A stretch of DNA of 23,183 nucleotides. Source: Mariprofundaceae bacterium (GTDB lineage: Bacteria > Pseudomonadota > Zetaproteobacteria > Mariprofundales > Mariprofundaceae). Position numbers and translations under genes: made by a program. Numbering within the stretch: position 1 is the stretch's first letter; each line of letters starts with the position of its first letter. The notes under the pieces are model-generated. The model worked only from the letters and a program-made list of their open reading frames with translations. It was not told the DNA's origin and did no database searches. Below, piece after piece: positions 1 through 8,612 of the stretch. The stretch covers positions 1-23,183 of the forward strand of contig JAUZQT010000074.1 in assembly GCA_030950825.1 (NCBI GenBank), given 5' to 3'.

Positions 1-100
1 GCGCCTGTTTGCGCGCCTAGAAAACGACCAAAAATCCTGCGCCCACGGTGCTCAAGTTAATTCATGCACATTCCTTATTTAATTCTCATTCTTTAATTTA
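1..100. other. Left edge, no confident gene
   Basis: The plus strand has two reading frames open from the window edge. One closes at a TAA at 58-60 and the other at a TAA near 80-82. Either could be the last codons of a gene that begins outside the window, but neither short tail is recognisable. The glycine oxidase gene on the minus strand terminates at 101, so this stretch is its immediate downstream flank. No hairpin with a T-run is obvious. Confidence 0.3.
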
Positions 101-1237
101 TTACCTTGGGGGGAAACCCAACGTTGAAGATTCGGATGTTAGCCGACCTACTGAAAAATCAGAGCAGTCCACATCCACAGGTTCACCGAGTATTTTAGCA
201 GTCATGACCTTTGCCGTAATCGGTGCCAGTGCAACACCATTACGATAATGCCCTGATGCCACCCAAAGCCCTCTCATCGAAGAAACTTCTCCCAGATAGG
301 GTAAACCATCGGGGCTGCCTGGGCGAAAACCCATCCATTGGCGTTCAACCGTCGCAGTTTTTAAGCCCGGTGCAATTTTCAACATTGAAGCCATCAATTG
401 ATTCGTGATCTGTTCTGTATTACCACGCTCAAAGCCGACAAACTCCATGCTTGCGCCAATAAGTACCCGCCCATCGGCTCGTGGCACAAAATAAGCATCG
501 TCATGCTTGATAATAGATTTCATCAAACCTGATTTACCCTTAAGTAAAACAATTTGACCTTTTACTGGCTTAATAGGCAAATCGAAACCCAATTGTGCTG
601 CAAGCTCGCCACTCCAGCTTCCACTGGCTAACAACACCTGATCGGATTCAAAGCCTTGGCCATCTGCACATTGCACGCCGCTCACAGTGCCCTGATTGCT
701 TAAAAGTGATGTTACTTCACAATGTTCATGCAGCTCTACATCCAACTGTTGCATCCAGCAGCGAACGGCTTGCAATAAGCGTGGATTGCGCAACTGCGCC
801 ACCTCTGGCCAGCGTAAAGATCGCCTTAATTGCGGTGAAAGCGTTGGTTCCAGTTGCAATGTTTGCATAGTATCTAGTTGCTCAATATGCCAGCCAAAGC
901 GTGCAGACCAATCCACTGCTTTCTGCCAATGATTGCTTGTGTCATCATCGAAAAAGGGGATCAATAAACCTGATTTTTGCCATTCAATTGACATGCCAGT
1001 ATCCGCTTCAAGTTGCGCACGAAATTCAGTATACATTGCCAAGCTGGCGTTAATAAGGTGGCTAAAAGAATCGGGGTAGAACCACGGGTGTATGGGGCAT
1101 AAAATACCAGCACCTGCCAATGATGCCTCCTGCCCAGTTTTGCCACGTTCCAAGACAATAACATCGACACCGCGCTGCTTTAAAAAACAAGCCGTCAAAC
1201 AACCGATAATGCCACCACCTATCACCACTACTTTCAT
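101..1237 (-). CDS. thiO: Glycine oxidase ThiO (FAD-dependent amine oxidase, thiamine biosynthesis)
   Basis: This is a 378-residue cytoplasmic FAD enzyme of the DAO family. ThiO oxidises glycine to the imine used to build the thiazole ring of thiamine. The N-terminus has the dinucleotide-binding signature VVVIGGGIIG followed by an acidic ERG end of strand 2. The middle carries VKPVKGQIVLL, and the C-terminal third has GFRPGSPDGLPYLG and GHYRNGVALAP, which are typical of ThiO rather than of DadA or sarcosine oxidase. I chose the ATG at 1235-1237 because the Rossmann strand begins directly after it and GAGGGG lies six bases upstream. The frame extends upstream to 1312, but that part would overlap the hpnC start and looks non-coding. 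No thiS or thiG is visible in the window. The gene is divergent from hpnC with only about 43 bp between starts. Confidence 0.85.
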   Translation of the reverse strand: MKVVVIGGGIIGCLTACFLKQRGVDVIVLERGKTGQEASLAGAGILCPIHPWFYPDSFSHLINASLAMYTEFRAQLEADTGMSIEWQKSGLLIPFFDDDTSNHWQKAVDWSARFGWHIEQLDTMQTLQLEPTLSPQLRRSLRWPEVAQLRNPRLLQAVRCWMQQLDVELHEHCEVTSLLSNQGTVSGVQCADGQGFESDQVLLASGSWSGELAAQLGFDLPIKPVKGQIVLLKGKSGLMKSIIKHDDAYFVPRADGRVLIGASMEFVGFERGNTEQITNQLMASMLKIAPGLKTATVERQWMGFRPGSPDGLPYLGEVSSMRGLWVASGHYRNGVALAPITAKVMTAKILGEPVDVDCSDFSVGRLTSESSTLGFPPR

Positions 1238-1280
1238 GCCCATCCCCTCGCTGGTTGCTTGGGGCATAATAAACCTTACC

Positions 1281-2204
1281 ATGCCCCCCATGTCTGCAAC
1301 TTCAGCATCCAAAATTACGATAGCGCAAGCCTATCAGCACTGTCAGCAAATCGCAGCGCAACATTATGAAAACTTCCCTACTGCATCCAAGCTGATTCGT
1401 GCTGATTTACGTCCTGCTGTGGCAGCGATTTATGCCTTTGCGCGTGCGGCTGATGATATGGCGGATGAGGGAGATGCTTCAGCTGAAGAGCGTATTCAGC
1501 AATTGGATGCTTGGGAAGTATTACTGGAGCGCTGTGTGTATGAGAGCGTTGATCATCCTGTCTTTACAGCCCTTGCTGATGCCATCAAGCGTTTTCACCT
1601 GCCTGTTCAGGCATTGCACGATTTGCTCACCGCCTTTCGAATGGATTGCACCATTCAACGCTATGCTGGCGAACGCGAGCTTTTGTTTTATTGCAAACAC
1701 TCAGCCAACCCCGTTGGGCGTTTAATGCTGGCTTTGCATGGCATCCATGATCCCAAAGCAGCTTATGCGTCGGATTGCATTTGTAGTGCATTGCAACTAA
1801 CCAACTTTTGGCAAGATTTTTGTATTGATCACCCCAAGGGACGCTGTTATTTGCCTGAATCTTGGTTGACTATGCAGCATTTTAGCGCTGATGACTTATT
1901 ATTAGGTCGTATTGAACATGCACAGGCTGCGCCTGCTATCCAGCACGCCACAGCTTTCACTCGTGATTTATTCCAGCAAGGAGCGGCTCTCTTGCCTATG
2001 CTTCCTTTTCGCTTTCGTTTACAGATTGCTGCCACTCTGCATGGTGGCAGTGCCATATTATCAGCAACCGAGCGCTGTGAGAACCCACTTTTTGAACGCC
2101 CCTATTTAAAACGTCGCGACTGGTTTGGGATGTTTTTTCCAATTATAGGTAGCATGCTTATGCCCAAGCGCAACATTAAAAAAATCGAAACAAATAGCGC
2201 ATGA
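1281..2204 (+). CDS. hpnC: Hydroxysqualene synthase HpnC (trans-isoprenyl diphosphate synthase family)
   Basis: HpnC converts presqualene diphosphate to hydroxysqualene in the three-enzyme bacterial squalene route (HpnD, HpnC, HpnE). The predicted 307-residue, mostly helical protein has HYENFP near the N-terminus. The first Asp-rich motif is DDMADEGD at residues 58-65. The second is QLTNFWQDFCID, with D179 and D183, followed by GRCYLP. Both metal-binding motifs look intact. I chose the ATG at 1281 (a second in-frame ATG follows at 1290). The longer in-frame extension back to 1092 runs antisense through thiO and carries no family similarity. The stop overlaps the hpnD start by four bases (ATGA), so the two are very likely translationally coupled. 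Squalene made this way usually feeds hopanoids or C30 carotenoids, but no cyclase gene is in view. Confidence 0.9.
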   Translation: MPPMSATSASKITIAQAYQHCQQIAAQHYENFPTASKLIRADLRPAVAAIYAFARAADDMADEGDASAEERIQQLDAWEVLLERCVYESVDHPVFTALADAIKRFHLPVQALHDLLTAFRMDCTIQRYAGERELLFYCKHSANPVGRLMLALHGIHDPKAAYASDCICSALQLTNFWQDFCIDHPKGRCYLPESWLTMQHFSADDLLLGRIEHAQAAPAIQHATAFTRDLFQQGAALLPMLPFRFRLQIAATLHGGSAILSATERCENPLFERPYLKRRDWFGMFFPIIGSMLMPKRNIKKIETNSA

Positions 2205-3151
2205 TCCCCTATAGCTTCGATTCCTATAAGCAATGTTCTGAGAATCTGTCCTCCGAACAGTATTGTAAGAAAAAAACCCGTGCTTCTGGTTCCTCATTTG
2301 CTTATGCCTTTGGCTTTTTATCCAAAAAACAATGCCGTGCGATGATGGCGCTCTATGCTTTTTGTCGTGAAATCGATGATATTGCCGATGAGATTAGAGA
2401 TAAGAATGAAGCGACACGACAAATCGCCGAATGGCGTGATGAGATTGACCGCGTATTTCAAGACCAAGCCAGCCATCCCATTGGTCATGAATTATGTTGG
2501 GCAAAACAACACTTTGCATGGGATAAAGAGCTTTTTTATGAAATGTTGGATGGTATGTTGACCGATATTTCTGCCCACGCATTTGTTAAGGAAAGTGACT
2601 TAAGTCTTTATTGCTACCGTGTTGCAGGTGTTGTTGGTCTATTTACGATTGAAATATTTGGCTACAAGCATCGTCAATCGCGCCATTTTGCCACCGTATT
2701 GGGTGAAGCACTGCAATTAACCAATATTTTACGTGATGTTGAAGAAGATATGCAGCGTCAGCGCATTTATTTGCCTCAAGTGGCGCGCAGTCGTTTTAAA
2801 GTGAGTGATCAGGATATTTATGAAGGTCGCAAACAACATAAAAAATTACCAGCCAACCTAGAGGCTTTATTGACTCATTATGGCTATAAAGCCGAAACTG
2901 CTTATCAAAAGGCATTGGAACTTCTTCCATTGGAGGATCGTATTAGCCTACGGCCAGCGATTATGATGGCGGCCATTTATTATACGTACCTTAAACGTAT
3001 GCGCAGTGCTCAATTTAATATATGGCAACATCCTTGCCGTATTTCACCATTAAGAAAAATGATCATTGTATGGAAAGTGTGGCGGTATGAAAAAAGTTAT
3101 GCGAAATCACATAATGCTGAAAAATTCCCATTGCGTGTGGATTTCTCATAG
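2201..3151 (+). CDS. hpnD: Presqualene diphosphate synthase HpnD
   Basis: HpnD condenses two farnesyl diphosphates to presqualene diphosphate. The predicted protein has 316 residues. The family motifs are present: FAYAFGFLSK near residue 35, YAFCREIDDIADE with D59, D60 and D63, and LQLTNILRDVEED with D179 and D183, followed by QRIYLP. This set is the HpnD type and differs from the NFWQDF form in the neighbouring hpnC. The length is normal for the family, with a 30-40-residue basic tail. The ATG at 2201 overlaps the hpnC stop, so the two genes form an operon. The third enzyme, the FAD-dependent HpnE, normally sits next door but is absent: the next genes are tRNAs. The final step must therefore be encoded elsewhere. 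Confidence 0.92.
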   Translation: MIPYSFDSYKQCSENLSSEQYCKKKTRASGSSFAYAFGFLSKKQCRAMMALYAFCREIDDIADEIRDKNEATRQIAEWRDEIDRVFQDQASHPIGHELCWAKQHFAWDKELFYEMLDGMLTDISAHAFVKESDLSLYCYRVAGVVGLFTIEIFGYKHRQSRHFATVLGEALQLTNILRDVEEDMQRQRIYLPQVARSRFKVSDQDIYEGRKQHKKLPANLEALLTHYGYKAETAYQKALELLPLEDRISLRPAIMMAAIYYTYLKRMRSAQFNIWQHPCRISPLRKMIIVWKVWRYEKSYAKSHNAEKFPLRVDFS

Positions 3152-3159
3152 GTATTTAA

Positions 3160-3181
3160 CCCGCTTATTCACAAAAGCGGG
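3160..3181 (+). terminator. Hairpin downstream of hpnD
   Basis: A perfect 7-bp stem (CCCGCTT with AAGCGGG) encloses an 8-base loop nine bases after the hpnD stop. A second small hairpin (GCTAT-TTCA-ATAGC) follows at 3188-3201. There is no T-run, so these may act as a Rho-dependent or mRNA-stabilising 3' end rather than a classical intrinsic terminator. Confidence 0.4.
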
Positions 3182-3247
3182 CTAGATGCTATTTCAATAG
3201 CTTAGGCCTTCATGGAATAGCCACATATAAAAAGAAAATATTGATGT

Positions 3248-3275
3248 TTGACATATTATTTTCCCGCGCCATTAT
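3248..3275 (+). promoter_or_regulatory. Candidate sigma-70 promoter of the tRNA operon
   Basis: A perfect TTGACA (3248-3253) is followed after 16 bases by CATTAT (3270-3275) and then by a GC-rich stretch, CCGCGCC. A consensus -35 with a GC-rich discriminator is the usual look of stringently controlled tRNA and rRNA promoters. Transcription would begin near 3283, about 70 bases before tRNA-Lys. Confidence 0.5.
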
Positions 3276-3351
3276 CCGCGCCATCCAGCGGCAGTAACGC
3301 CTTTTGGATGTTGAATTGAATGGCTCAATTCATTGTTTGATTCATGTATAT

Positions 3352-3427
3352 GCGCCTATAGCTCAGTTGGTAGAGTAGCGGACTTTTAATCCGTGGGCCC
3401 CAGGTTCGAGTCCTGGTGGGCGCACCA
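3352..3427 (+). tRNA. tRNA-Lys (anticodon TTT)
   Basis: A complete 76-nt cloverleaf can be folded by hand. The acceptor GCGCCTA pairs with TGGGCGC, and the D-arm is GCTC...GAGT. The anticodon stem GCGGA/TCCGT holds the loop CTTTTAA with anticodon TTT. The T-arm is CCAGG-TTCGAGT-CCTGG, the discriminator is A, and the CCA end is encoded at 3425-3427. It is the first gene of a two-tRNA transcript. Confidence 0.97.
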
Positions 3428-3482
3428 TTTTAGATGTTGACGTGGTTATTATTATTTATATAGTTCGCCGCGTTCGATCTAG

Positions 3483-3559
3483 GTCCCCATCGTCTAGTCG
3501 GCCTAGGACACTGCCCTTTCACGGCGGCAACAGGGGTTCGAATCCCCTTGGGGACGCCA
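3483..3559 (+). tRNA. tRNA-Glu (anticodon TTC)
   Basis: A complete 77-nt cloverleaf can be folded. The acceptor GTCCCCA pairs with TGGGGAC. The anticodon stem CTGCC/GGCGG carries the loop CTTTCAC with anticodon TTC. A GGGGT-TCGAATC-CCCTT T-arm follows, then discriminator G and an encoded CCA. It lies 55 bases after tRNA-Lys, is on the same strand and is followed by an intrinsic terminator, so the two tRNAs form one operon. Confidence 0.97.
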
Positions 3560-3577
3560 ATTTTTTGGTTTTATATT

Positions 3578-3609
3578 AAGGAGCTGCACGAAAGTGCCGC
3601 TCCTTTTTT
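3578..3609 (+). terminator. Intrinsic terminator of the tRNA operon
   Basis: AAGGAGC pairs with GCTCCTT, and an inner GCAC/GTGC stem is capped by a GAAA tetraloop. A run of six T follows directly. It sits 19 bases after the CCA of tRNA-Glu and is the strongest intrinsic terminator in the window. Confidence 0.85.
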
Positions 3610-3728
3610 ATGCGCTAAAATAGCGTCTACAAGCTGCATGTTTTCAAGTGGCGATTATTCCCAGTACTTATGAATTATTCAGGCTAGGTCATCGTGTAAT
3701 TTCAAATACTACTTCGTTTTGTATAGGC

Positions 3729-3757
3729 TTGCGGACTGTCTTTGCCGTGGCTATAAT
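3729..3757 (+). promoter_or_regulatory. Candidate promoter of the response regulator gene
   Basis: TTGCGG (3729-3734) and a perfect TATAAT (3752-3757) are separated by exactly 17 bases. The start codon of the regulator gene is about 43 bases further on. The stretch between the tRNA terminator (3609) and this site shows only a small hairpin at 3613-3625 and no gene. Confidence 0.5.
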
Positions 3758-3800
3758 TACTCAACAGGATTTGTCGGCTATATAAAACAGGAGTGGTTTA

Positions 3801-4196
3801 ATGAGTTGTGTGCTGGTGGTTGATGATCAATCGATATTGCGTGAAGTAATTGCAGATCTATTGCGGGAATTTGAAATGGCCGATGAAGTGTTCGAAGCCA
3901 AAAATCTCAAAGTGGCTTGTTCAATCATGCAGGAGCAGCAGTTGATTGGTATTGTCACCGATATGAATCTGGCAGATGGCAATATGCTTGATCTAATCGC
4001 TAATATGCAGCAAAATGGTTACACGCTTCCACCAACGGTTTTGCTCAGCGGCTTTCTGTCGGAAAAAAGTATTCGGCGTGCCAAAGAGCTGGGGATCAAG
4101 GTTGTTTTGGATAAGCCCTTGAGACCCGACATCTTGCTTGAGAAAATAGAAAAATTACTCATGCATCATAAGGATCTTGATGCTGCTGGTCTGTAA
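3801..4196 (+). CDS. Single-domain response regulator (CheY-like receiver)
   Basis: This 131-residue protein consists of one receiver domain and no output domain. The acidic pair is D8-D9, the phospho-acceptor is D54 in VTDMNLADGN, the switch residue is S83 in VLLSGF, and the conserved lysine is K105 in LDKP. All residues needed for phosphorylation are present. A good ribosome binding site, AGGAG, lies seven bases before the ATG. The gene is followed after 147 bases, without an obvious terminator, by a large cyclic-di-GMP protein on the same strand. They may share a transcript and a pathway, but there is no histidine kinase in the window, so the phosphodonor is unknown. It could act by protein-protein contact, as CheY does. 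Confidence 0.9.
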   Translation: MSCVLVVDDQSILREVIADLLREFEMADEVFEAKNLKVACSIMQEQQLIGIVTDMNLADGNMLDLIANMQQNGYTLPPTVLLSGFLSEKSIRRAKELGIKVVLDKPLRPDILLEKIEKLLMHHKDLDAAGL

Positions 4197-4358
4197 TCAC
4201 CCAAGTATAAAATATCCACGTTTCTGTGATTCTAACTTCGCATGCAGAGGGGCCTTGCTCATGACAGGTGATCGATGTTTAAAGAATGATCGGGAACATG
4301 GAAAATCCTTACACACAACGGGATTACGCGTTGGTTACGCAGCGTGAAGGGCTTGCTA

Positions 4359-7300
4359 ATGCGTCACCTCTGGATGGCTGTGCTACTGATTGGTATTGTT
4401 TTCAGTTTTGTTCTATATACGACGTTGATAAATGCGCAGCAACAAGCATTACAGTCAGAAATCAATCATCGTAGCACATTGAGGCTCACCACTATTCGTA
4501 CGTTGATCCTACAGCATATGGATATAGCCATGGTCATGCCTGCCTTTATCGATGCTCAAATGGTTGTGCATGAATATATTGAAAAGATTGAGGCAAAGCG
4601 TTTTATGCGTGGTGTATTGCGTGTACACCCAAGTGAGATGCTGGCCATGGCGATTTTTCCAGCAGAAGGACATGGTGATACGGTGCGCATCACTCAGCCA
4701 AATCAATCTGTGGTGGCACTGAACCCGCCTGTGGATATAATTCAATTCATAGATATGTTGCCAAGCACACAAAAAATAGTACTCGTGCGAGATAATATTG
4801 GGCAATATAGGCTACGTATTCTATCAATGAGCCATGAGAAGCCACACAGTCATGCGGTCGTGGATTTAGATATCACCCAATTGCTACTTGCAGCTCTCTC
4901 TAAAACACAGATGGTAGGGTTGGATATGGATATTGTGGGCTCTATTGCTGGAGATGAGGTGCTGCTGCTGCACCATCGCGCACACAGCCAGAACGAACAA
5001 GATGCCAATGATGAAGATAAAAAGGAAGGCCTTCACTGGCAAGATATGTTCAACGCAGGTGGGCAAGATTTTATTATTCGAACCAAGCTGGCACCTGCGA
5101 TGGCCCAGGAGTTCATTACTTGGCATTCACTACTGGGCTTTGTATTTGTTCTGTTTATTTCCATGATACTGGCGCTGATCATCTACAGGCTCAGCCGTTA
5201 CCAAGATGATTTGGAAGAGGCGGTGGATGCGCGCACATCCGAGCTTGCAGACGAGAAAGTAAAACTTGGTGCTGTCATTGACAGCGCCAAAGAGAGTATT
5301 CTGTTGGTGGATATGCAGGGATCCATCCTGCAAGCCAACCCCTCAGCCAGCACATTGTTTGGTTACACTGCTGAAGAGTGGAAGGGAGTGAGCGTGCATG
5401 ATCTGGTGCCAAGCATGATGCTTCACGCAAGTCATGCTCAAGTCTTCGATCAAGAAAAGGCGGGGGAAGATCATCATATCATGGGTAAAGTCCGAGAGCT
5501 TCAAGCCCAGCGAAGGGGTGGAGAAGTTTTTCCTTGCGAGCTCACTACCAATATCTTTGAAGTACGAAATAAACGCCAGTTCTCCGTTATCCTGCGTGAT
5601 ATGACGGAATACAAACAGCGTGCGTGGATTCGCGATGTACTGTTAAAAATACGCGCCCATACCCAGACAGATCGACCCTTACAAGTGCGCTTAAAATCTA
5701 TACTTAAAGAATTGCAGAGCGAACACGATGCGTGGCCTTTTGCCGCCACATCAGCGGCTATATTCATTACGCAAGGCGATGAATTGTGGCTTACTGCCAG
5801 TATTGGTTGGTGCTATAAAGATAAAAAACACTGGCTTGTCGTTCCTTTTGATGAATGTTTGTGTGGCAAAGGGATGGAAAGTTGCAAGCTTTGTGAGAGG
5901 GTGCTTACTTCAAGGGCATCCCGTAATGCGTGTTTCGTACTTGCTCGTGGTGAAAATAAATCAGCGACACTGTGTATGCCTATCATGCATGATGATGTGC
6001 TACTGGGTTTGATTCACATCAACCTTGGTACGTTCTTTTTAACCAAGGAGATTCGCGGCTTTTATGCGCAAGTGAGAGACATTCTTGCTGAAGTTATATG
6101 GAATGAACACACGCGAAAATCGCTTGAATCCAGCGAGGAAAAACATCGTCTATTGGTTGAATCGATACCGATTGGTATCGTTATCCTTGTGCAGGGAATC
6201 GTGCGCTTCACAAATTTACCTATGGCATCTTTGTTGGGTTTAGAGGATCCTACTGCGTTGTTGGATGAAAATATATTGGACTACATTAGCGTAGATACTC
6301 AGCCCCAATTCATGAAGCGTATGTTGCATCTGCAGCGTGGTGAAGCGGTGAACGAAATGGAAGGGCAGATGGAAAAGGAAGATGGCCTGAAATTTTGGAT
6401 CGTCATGCATGGTAGCGCGATCATTTATGAAGGGAATCCTGCGGTGCGAATGCTGGTTCAAAATATCAGTGCACGTAAAGATGCTGAGAAAAAACTGACT
6501 TGGCTATCCTACTATGATGGATTAACCAGCTTACCGAATCGGCGTTTGTTTAGAGACCGTCTGAACCAAGCTATTGCGCTGGCTAGGCGTGAGGATCGGT
6601 GTATTGCGTTGTTTTATATGGATCTTGATCGTTTCAAATTCATCAATGATACATTGGGGCATCCTACGGGTGATCTGGTATTAAAAGAAACGGCTGAGCG
6701 GCTTAATCAGATATTGCGTACATCAGATACGGCCGCACGCATGGGTGGCGATGAGTTCGTCGTGCTATTGCCAAAGATCAGCGCCACCACAGCCATGTTT
6801 GTGGCGAAAAAGGTTCGTGCCGAAATCTTTCAACGTCCTTATCAGCTGGGTAAGCAGAAATTTGCATTGGATGTCAGCATCGGCATAGCTATATTTCCCA
6901 ATGATGGCAAAGATGGGGAAACCTTACTCAGACATGCCGATATGGCCATGTATCACGCCAAACAGCAGCAGTTGCATATTCACCAATTTTCCAGTGAGAT
7001 GGAACAACGGGTAAGCAGACACCTGTATATGGAACAAGAATTGGCAAAGGCAATCGCCAATAATCAGTTGGAACTTTACTATCAAAGCCAAGTTTGCCAT
7101 GGTAAAATTATTGGTGTGGAGAGTCTGATACGCTGGAAACATCCGACATTCGGGTTGGTTCCACACGCAGAGTTTATCCCGCTCGCCGAAGAAACCAACT
7201 TGATCCATGCGATCACCTATTGGGTCCTTACTGAGGCAGCAAGCCAAGCTGTATTGTGGGAAAAAGAAGGGATTCGACCAACGCGTATCGGTGTTAACCT

Positions 7301-7784
7301 CTCTGCAGCGCAGCTAATAGAGAAGGGCTTGGCAGAAAAAATTATTCAGCGTATTCACAGTGCTGGTGCCAAGCCTGAATGGATGGAAATTGAACTCACC
7401 GAAAGTGCCATTATGCGCGACCCTAAAATTGCTATTACTGTAATGCAAGAATTGGTTGATGCTGGCATATCCGTCGCGATTGATGATTTTGGTACAGGTT
7501 ACTCGTCACTGGCTTATTTAAAGCAACTGCCTGCAGAATGGTTGAAAATTGACATCTCGTTCATTCGTTATTTGCCAGATAATAAAGAAGATGTATCAAT
7601 TGTGCGCTCCATTATTGCGATGGCCAATGCTCTGGGCATAAAAACCATTGCTGAAGGTGTAGAAACAGCTGCGCAGTTTGAGTTTTTGTGTCGTGAGGGT
7701 TGCCCTACCATGCAAGGCTACCTATTCAGCAAACCCTTGCCGAAAGATGACGCGAGTCAGCTTTTGCGCCAGGAAGCCTCCTAG
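4359..7784 (+). CDS. Membrane PAS-GAF-PAS-GGDEF-EAL cyclic-di-GMP signalling protein
   Basis: The predicted 1141-residue inner-membrane protein has a first membrane helix at about residues 4-23, a periplasmic sensor of about 230 residues, and a second helix at about 257-278. A short charged linker helix and PAS (about 300-405) follow. Next are GAF (about 415-580), PAS (about 590-705), GGDEF (about 715-875) and EAL (about 895-1135). The cyclase motif GGDEF (796-800) is intact, with the RxxD inhibitory site RTSD at 787-790. The EAL signature is ESL (921-923). The other phosphodiesterase residues, including ELTES, DDFG (1042-1045) and EGVET, are present, so both activities are possible. The GAF domain carries Cys500, 502, 509 and 512. 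I chose ATG 4359 because AAGGG lies seven bases upstream. GTG 4344 in the same frame is an alternative and would add five residues. Confidence 0.92.
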   Translation: MRHLWMAVLLIGIVFSFVLYTTLINAQQQALQSEINHRSTLRLTTIRTLILQHMDIAMVMPAFIDAQMVVHEYIEKIEAKRFMRGVLRVHPSEMLAMAIFPAEGHGDTVRITQPNQSVVALNPPVDIIQFIDMLPSTQKIVLVRDNIGQYRLRILSMSHEKPHSHAVVDLDITQLLLAALSKTQMVGLDMDIVGSIAGDEVLLLHHRAHSQNEQDANDEDKKEGLHWQDMFNAGGQDFIIRTKLAPAMAQEFITWHSLLGFVFVLFISMILALIIYRLSRYQDDLEEAVDARTSELADEKVKLGAVIDSAKESILLVDMQGSILQANPSASTLFGYTAEEWKGVSVHDLVPSMMLHASHAQVFDQEKAGEDHHIMGKVRELQAQRRGGEVFPCELTTNIFEVRNKRQFSVILRDMTEYKQRAWIRDVLLKIRAHTQTDRPLQVRLKSILKELQSEHDAWPFAATSAAIFITQGDELWLTASIGWCYKDKKHWLVVPFDECLCGKGMESCKLCERVLTSRASRNACFVLARGENKSATLCMPIMHDDVLLGLIHINLGTFFLTKEIRGFYAQVRDILAEVIWNEHTRKSLESSEEKHRLLVESIPIGIVILVQGIVRFTNLPMASLLGLEDPTALLDENILDYISVDTQPQFMKRMLHLQRGEAVNEMEGQMEKEDGLKFWIVMHGSAIIYEGNPAVRMLVQNISARKDAEKKLTWLSYYDGLTSLPNRRLFRDRLNQAIALARREDRCIALFYMDLDRFKFINDTLGHPTGDLVLKETAERLNQILRTSDTAARMGGDEFVVLLPKISATTAMFVAKKVRAEIFQRPYQLGKQKFALDVSIGIAIFPNDGKDGETLLRHADMAMYHAKQQQLHIHQFSSEMEQRVSRHLYMEQELAKAIANNQLELYYQSQVCHGKIIGVESLIRWKHPTFGLVPHAEFIPLAEETNLIHAITYWVLTEAASQAVLWEKEGIRPTRIGVNLSAAQLIEKGLAEKIIQRIHSAGAKPEWMEIELTESAIMRDPKIAITVMQELVDAGISVAIDDFGTGYSSLAYLKQLPAEWLKIDISFIRYLPDNKEDVSIVRSIIAMANALGIKTIAEGVETAAQFEFLCREGCPTMQGYLFSKPLPKDDASQLLRQEAS

Positions 7785-7808
7785 TTTTTTTTATTCTCGG
7801 ACAACCTC

Positions 7809-8612
7809 CTAGGGCTGATGTTTCACATCCAAATAATCACGCAGAGCATCGCCCCATAAGTTTACTGCCATGACAATACAGAATAACATCAAACCAGGCC
7901 AAATAACCAAGCTGGGTTCAACCAACATCAAACGTGTACCTTCTCGAATCATCGTTCCCAATGAAGCATCAGGGGCTTGCACGCCTACCCCCAAAAAGGA
8001 TAGCCCAGCTTCGCCAATCATTACCGCAGCCAAACCAAAGCTTGCTTCGACCAACAGTGGCGCGGCAATATTGGGCAGTAAATGGCGTACGGTGATATAT
8101 GTGAAGGGCATGCCATTGGCCAAAGCGGCCTCAATGTAGGCGGCAGATCTTAAAGATAATACCTGCACGCGACTCAAACGGGCAAAGCCAACCCAGCCAA
8201 CCACCACCAAGGCAAAAATTAAATTCTCCACACCAGGCCCGAGCATCGCAGCCAAGGCAATCGCCAATAAAATACCAGGAAAAGACAATACAACATCAGC
8301 GATTCGCATCAGCATAATATCCAGCCAGCCACCATACCAAGCAGCCAATACACCGATGCTAATGCCGATTATTGCACCCAAAGTGACCACGATGACACCA
8401 ACAAATATTGAAAGTTGTAGCCCTTCTGCCAAGCGTGCCAATACATCACGCCCCAAGGAGTCACTGCCTAAAAGGTGCTCGCTGCTGGCACCTTGCAATA
8501 CTTTGTCCAAATCTACGGCGTGCCCATCGATGCCGAGAAAGGCAGCCACACAAAGCACCAGTATTGGAAGAAAAAAACAAGCGGCAATAAAAACAATGAC
8601 ACGTTTAGGCAT
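7809..8612 (-). CDS. Oligopeptide/dipeptide ABC transporter permease, DppC/OppC type
   Basis: This is a 267-residue inner-membrane permease with a first membrane helix at about 5-25 and five more in the body. The features are those of the DppC family: GSDSLGRDVLARL after the first periplasmic segment, the cytoplasmic EAA loop around EAALANGMPFTYITVRHLLPN (the site contacting the ATPase), and GEAGLSFLGVG near the end. I chose the ATG at 8610-8612 because GAGG lies seven bases upstream and it overlaps the end of the upstream permease by eight bases. The frame is open further upstream, but that part is antisense-like inside dppB. No substrate-binding protein or ATPase gene is nearby, so the substrate cannot be assigned and partners must be encoded elsewhere. 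Confidence 0.88.
   Translation of the reverse strand: MPKRVIVFIAACFFLPILVLCVAAFLGIDGHAVDLDKVLQGASSEHLLGSDSLGRDVLARLAEGLQLSIFVGVIVVTLGAIIGISIGVLAAWYGGWLDIMLMRIADVVLSFPGILLAIALAAMLGPGVENLIFALVVVGWVGFARLSRVQVLSLRSAAYIEAALANGMPFTYITVRHLLPNIAAPLLVEASFGLAAVMIGEAGLSFLGVGVQAPDASLGTMIREGTRLMLVEPSLVIWPGLMLFCIVMAVNLWGDALRDYLDVKHQP

Noticed and set aside
101..1237. FAD enzyme beside hpnC-hpnD considered as the missing HpnE
   Set aside because: The C-terminal motifs (GFRPGSPDGLPYLG, GHYRNGVALAP) are those of glycine oxidase ThiO, not of the phytoene-desaturase-like HpnE family.
4286..4474. Alternative small gene before the GGDEF-EAL protein
   Set aside because: It overlaps the first membrane helix of the large protein in another frame, has no ribosome binding site, and its translation shows no domain.
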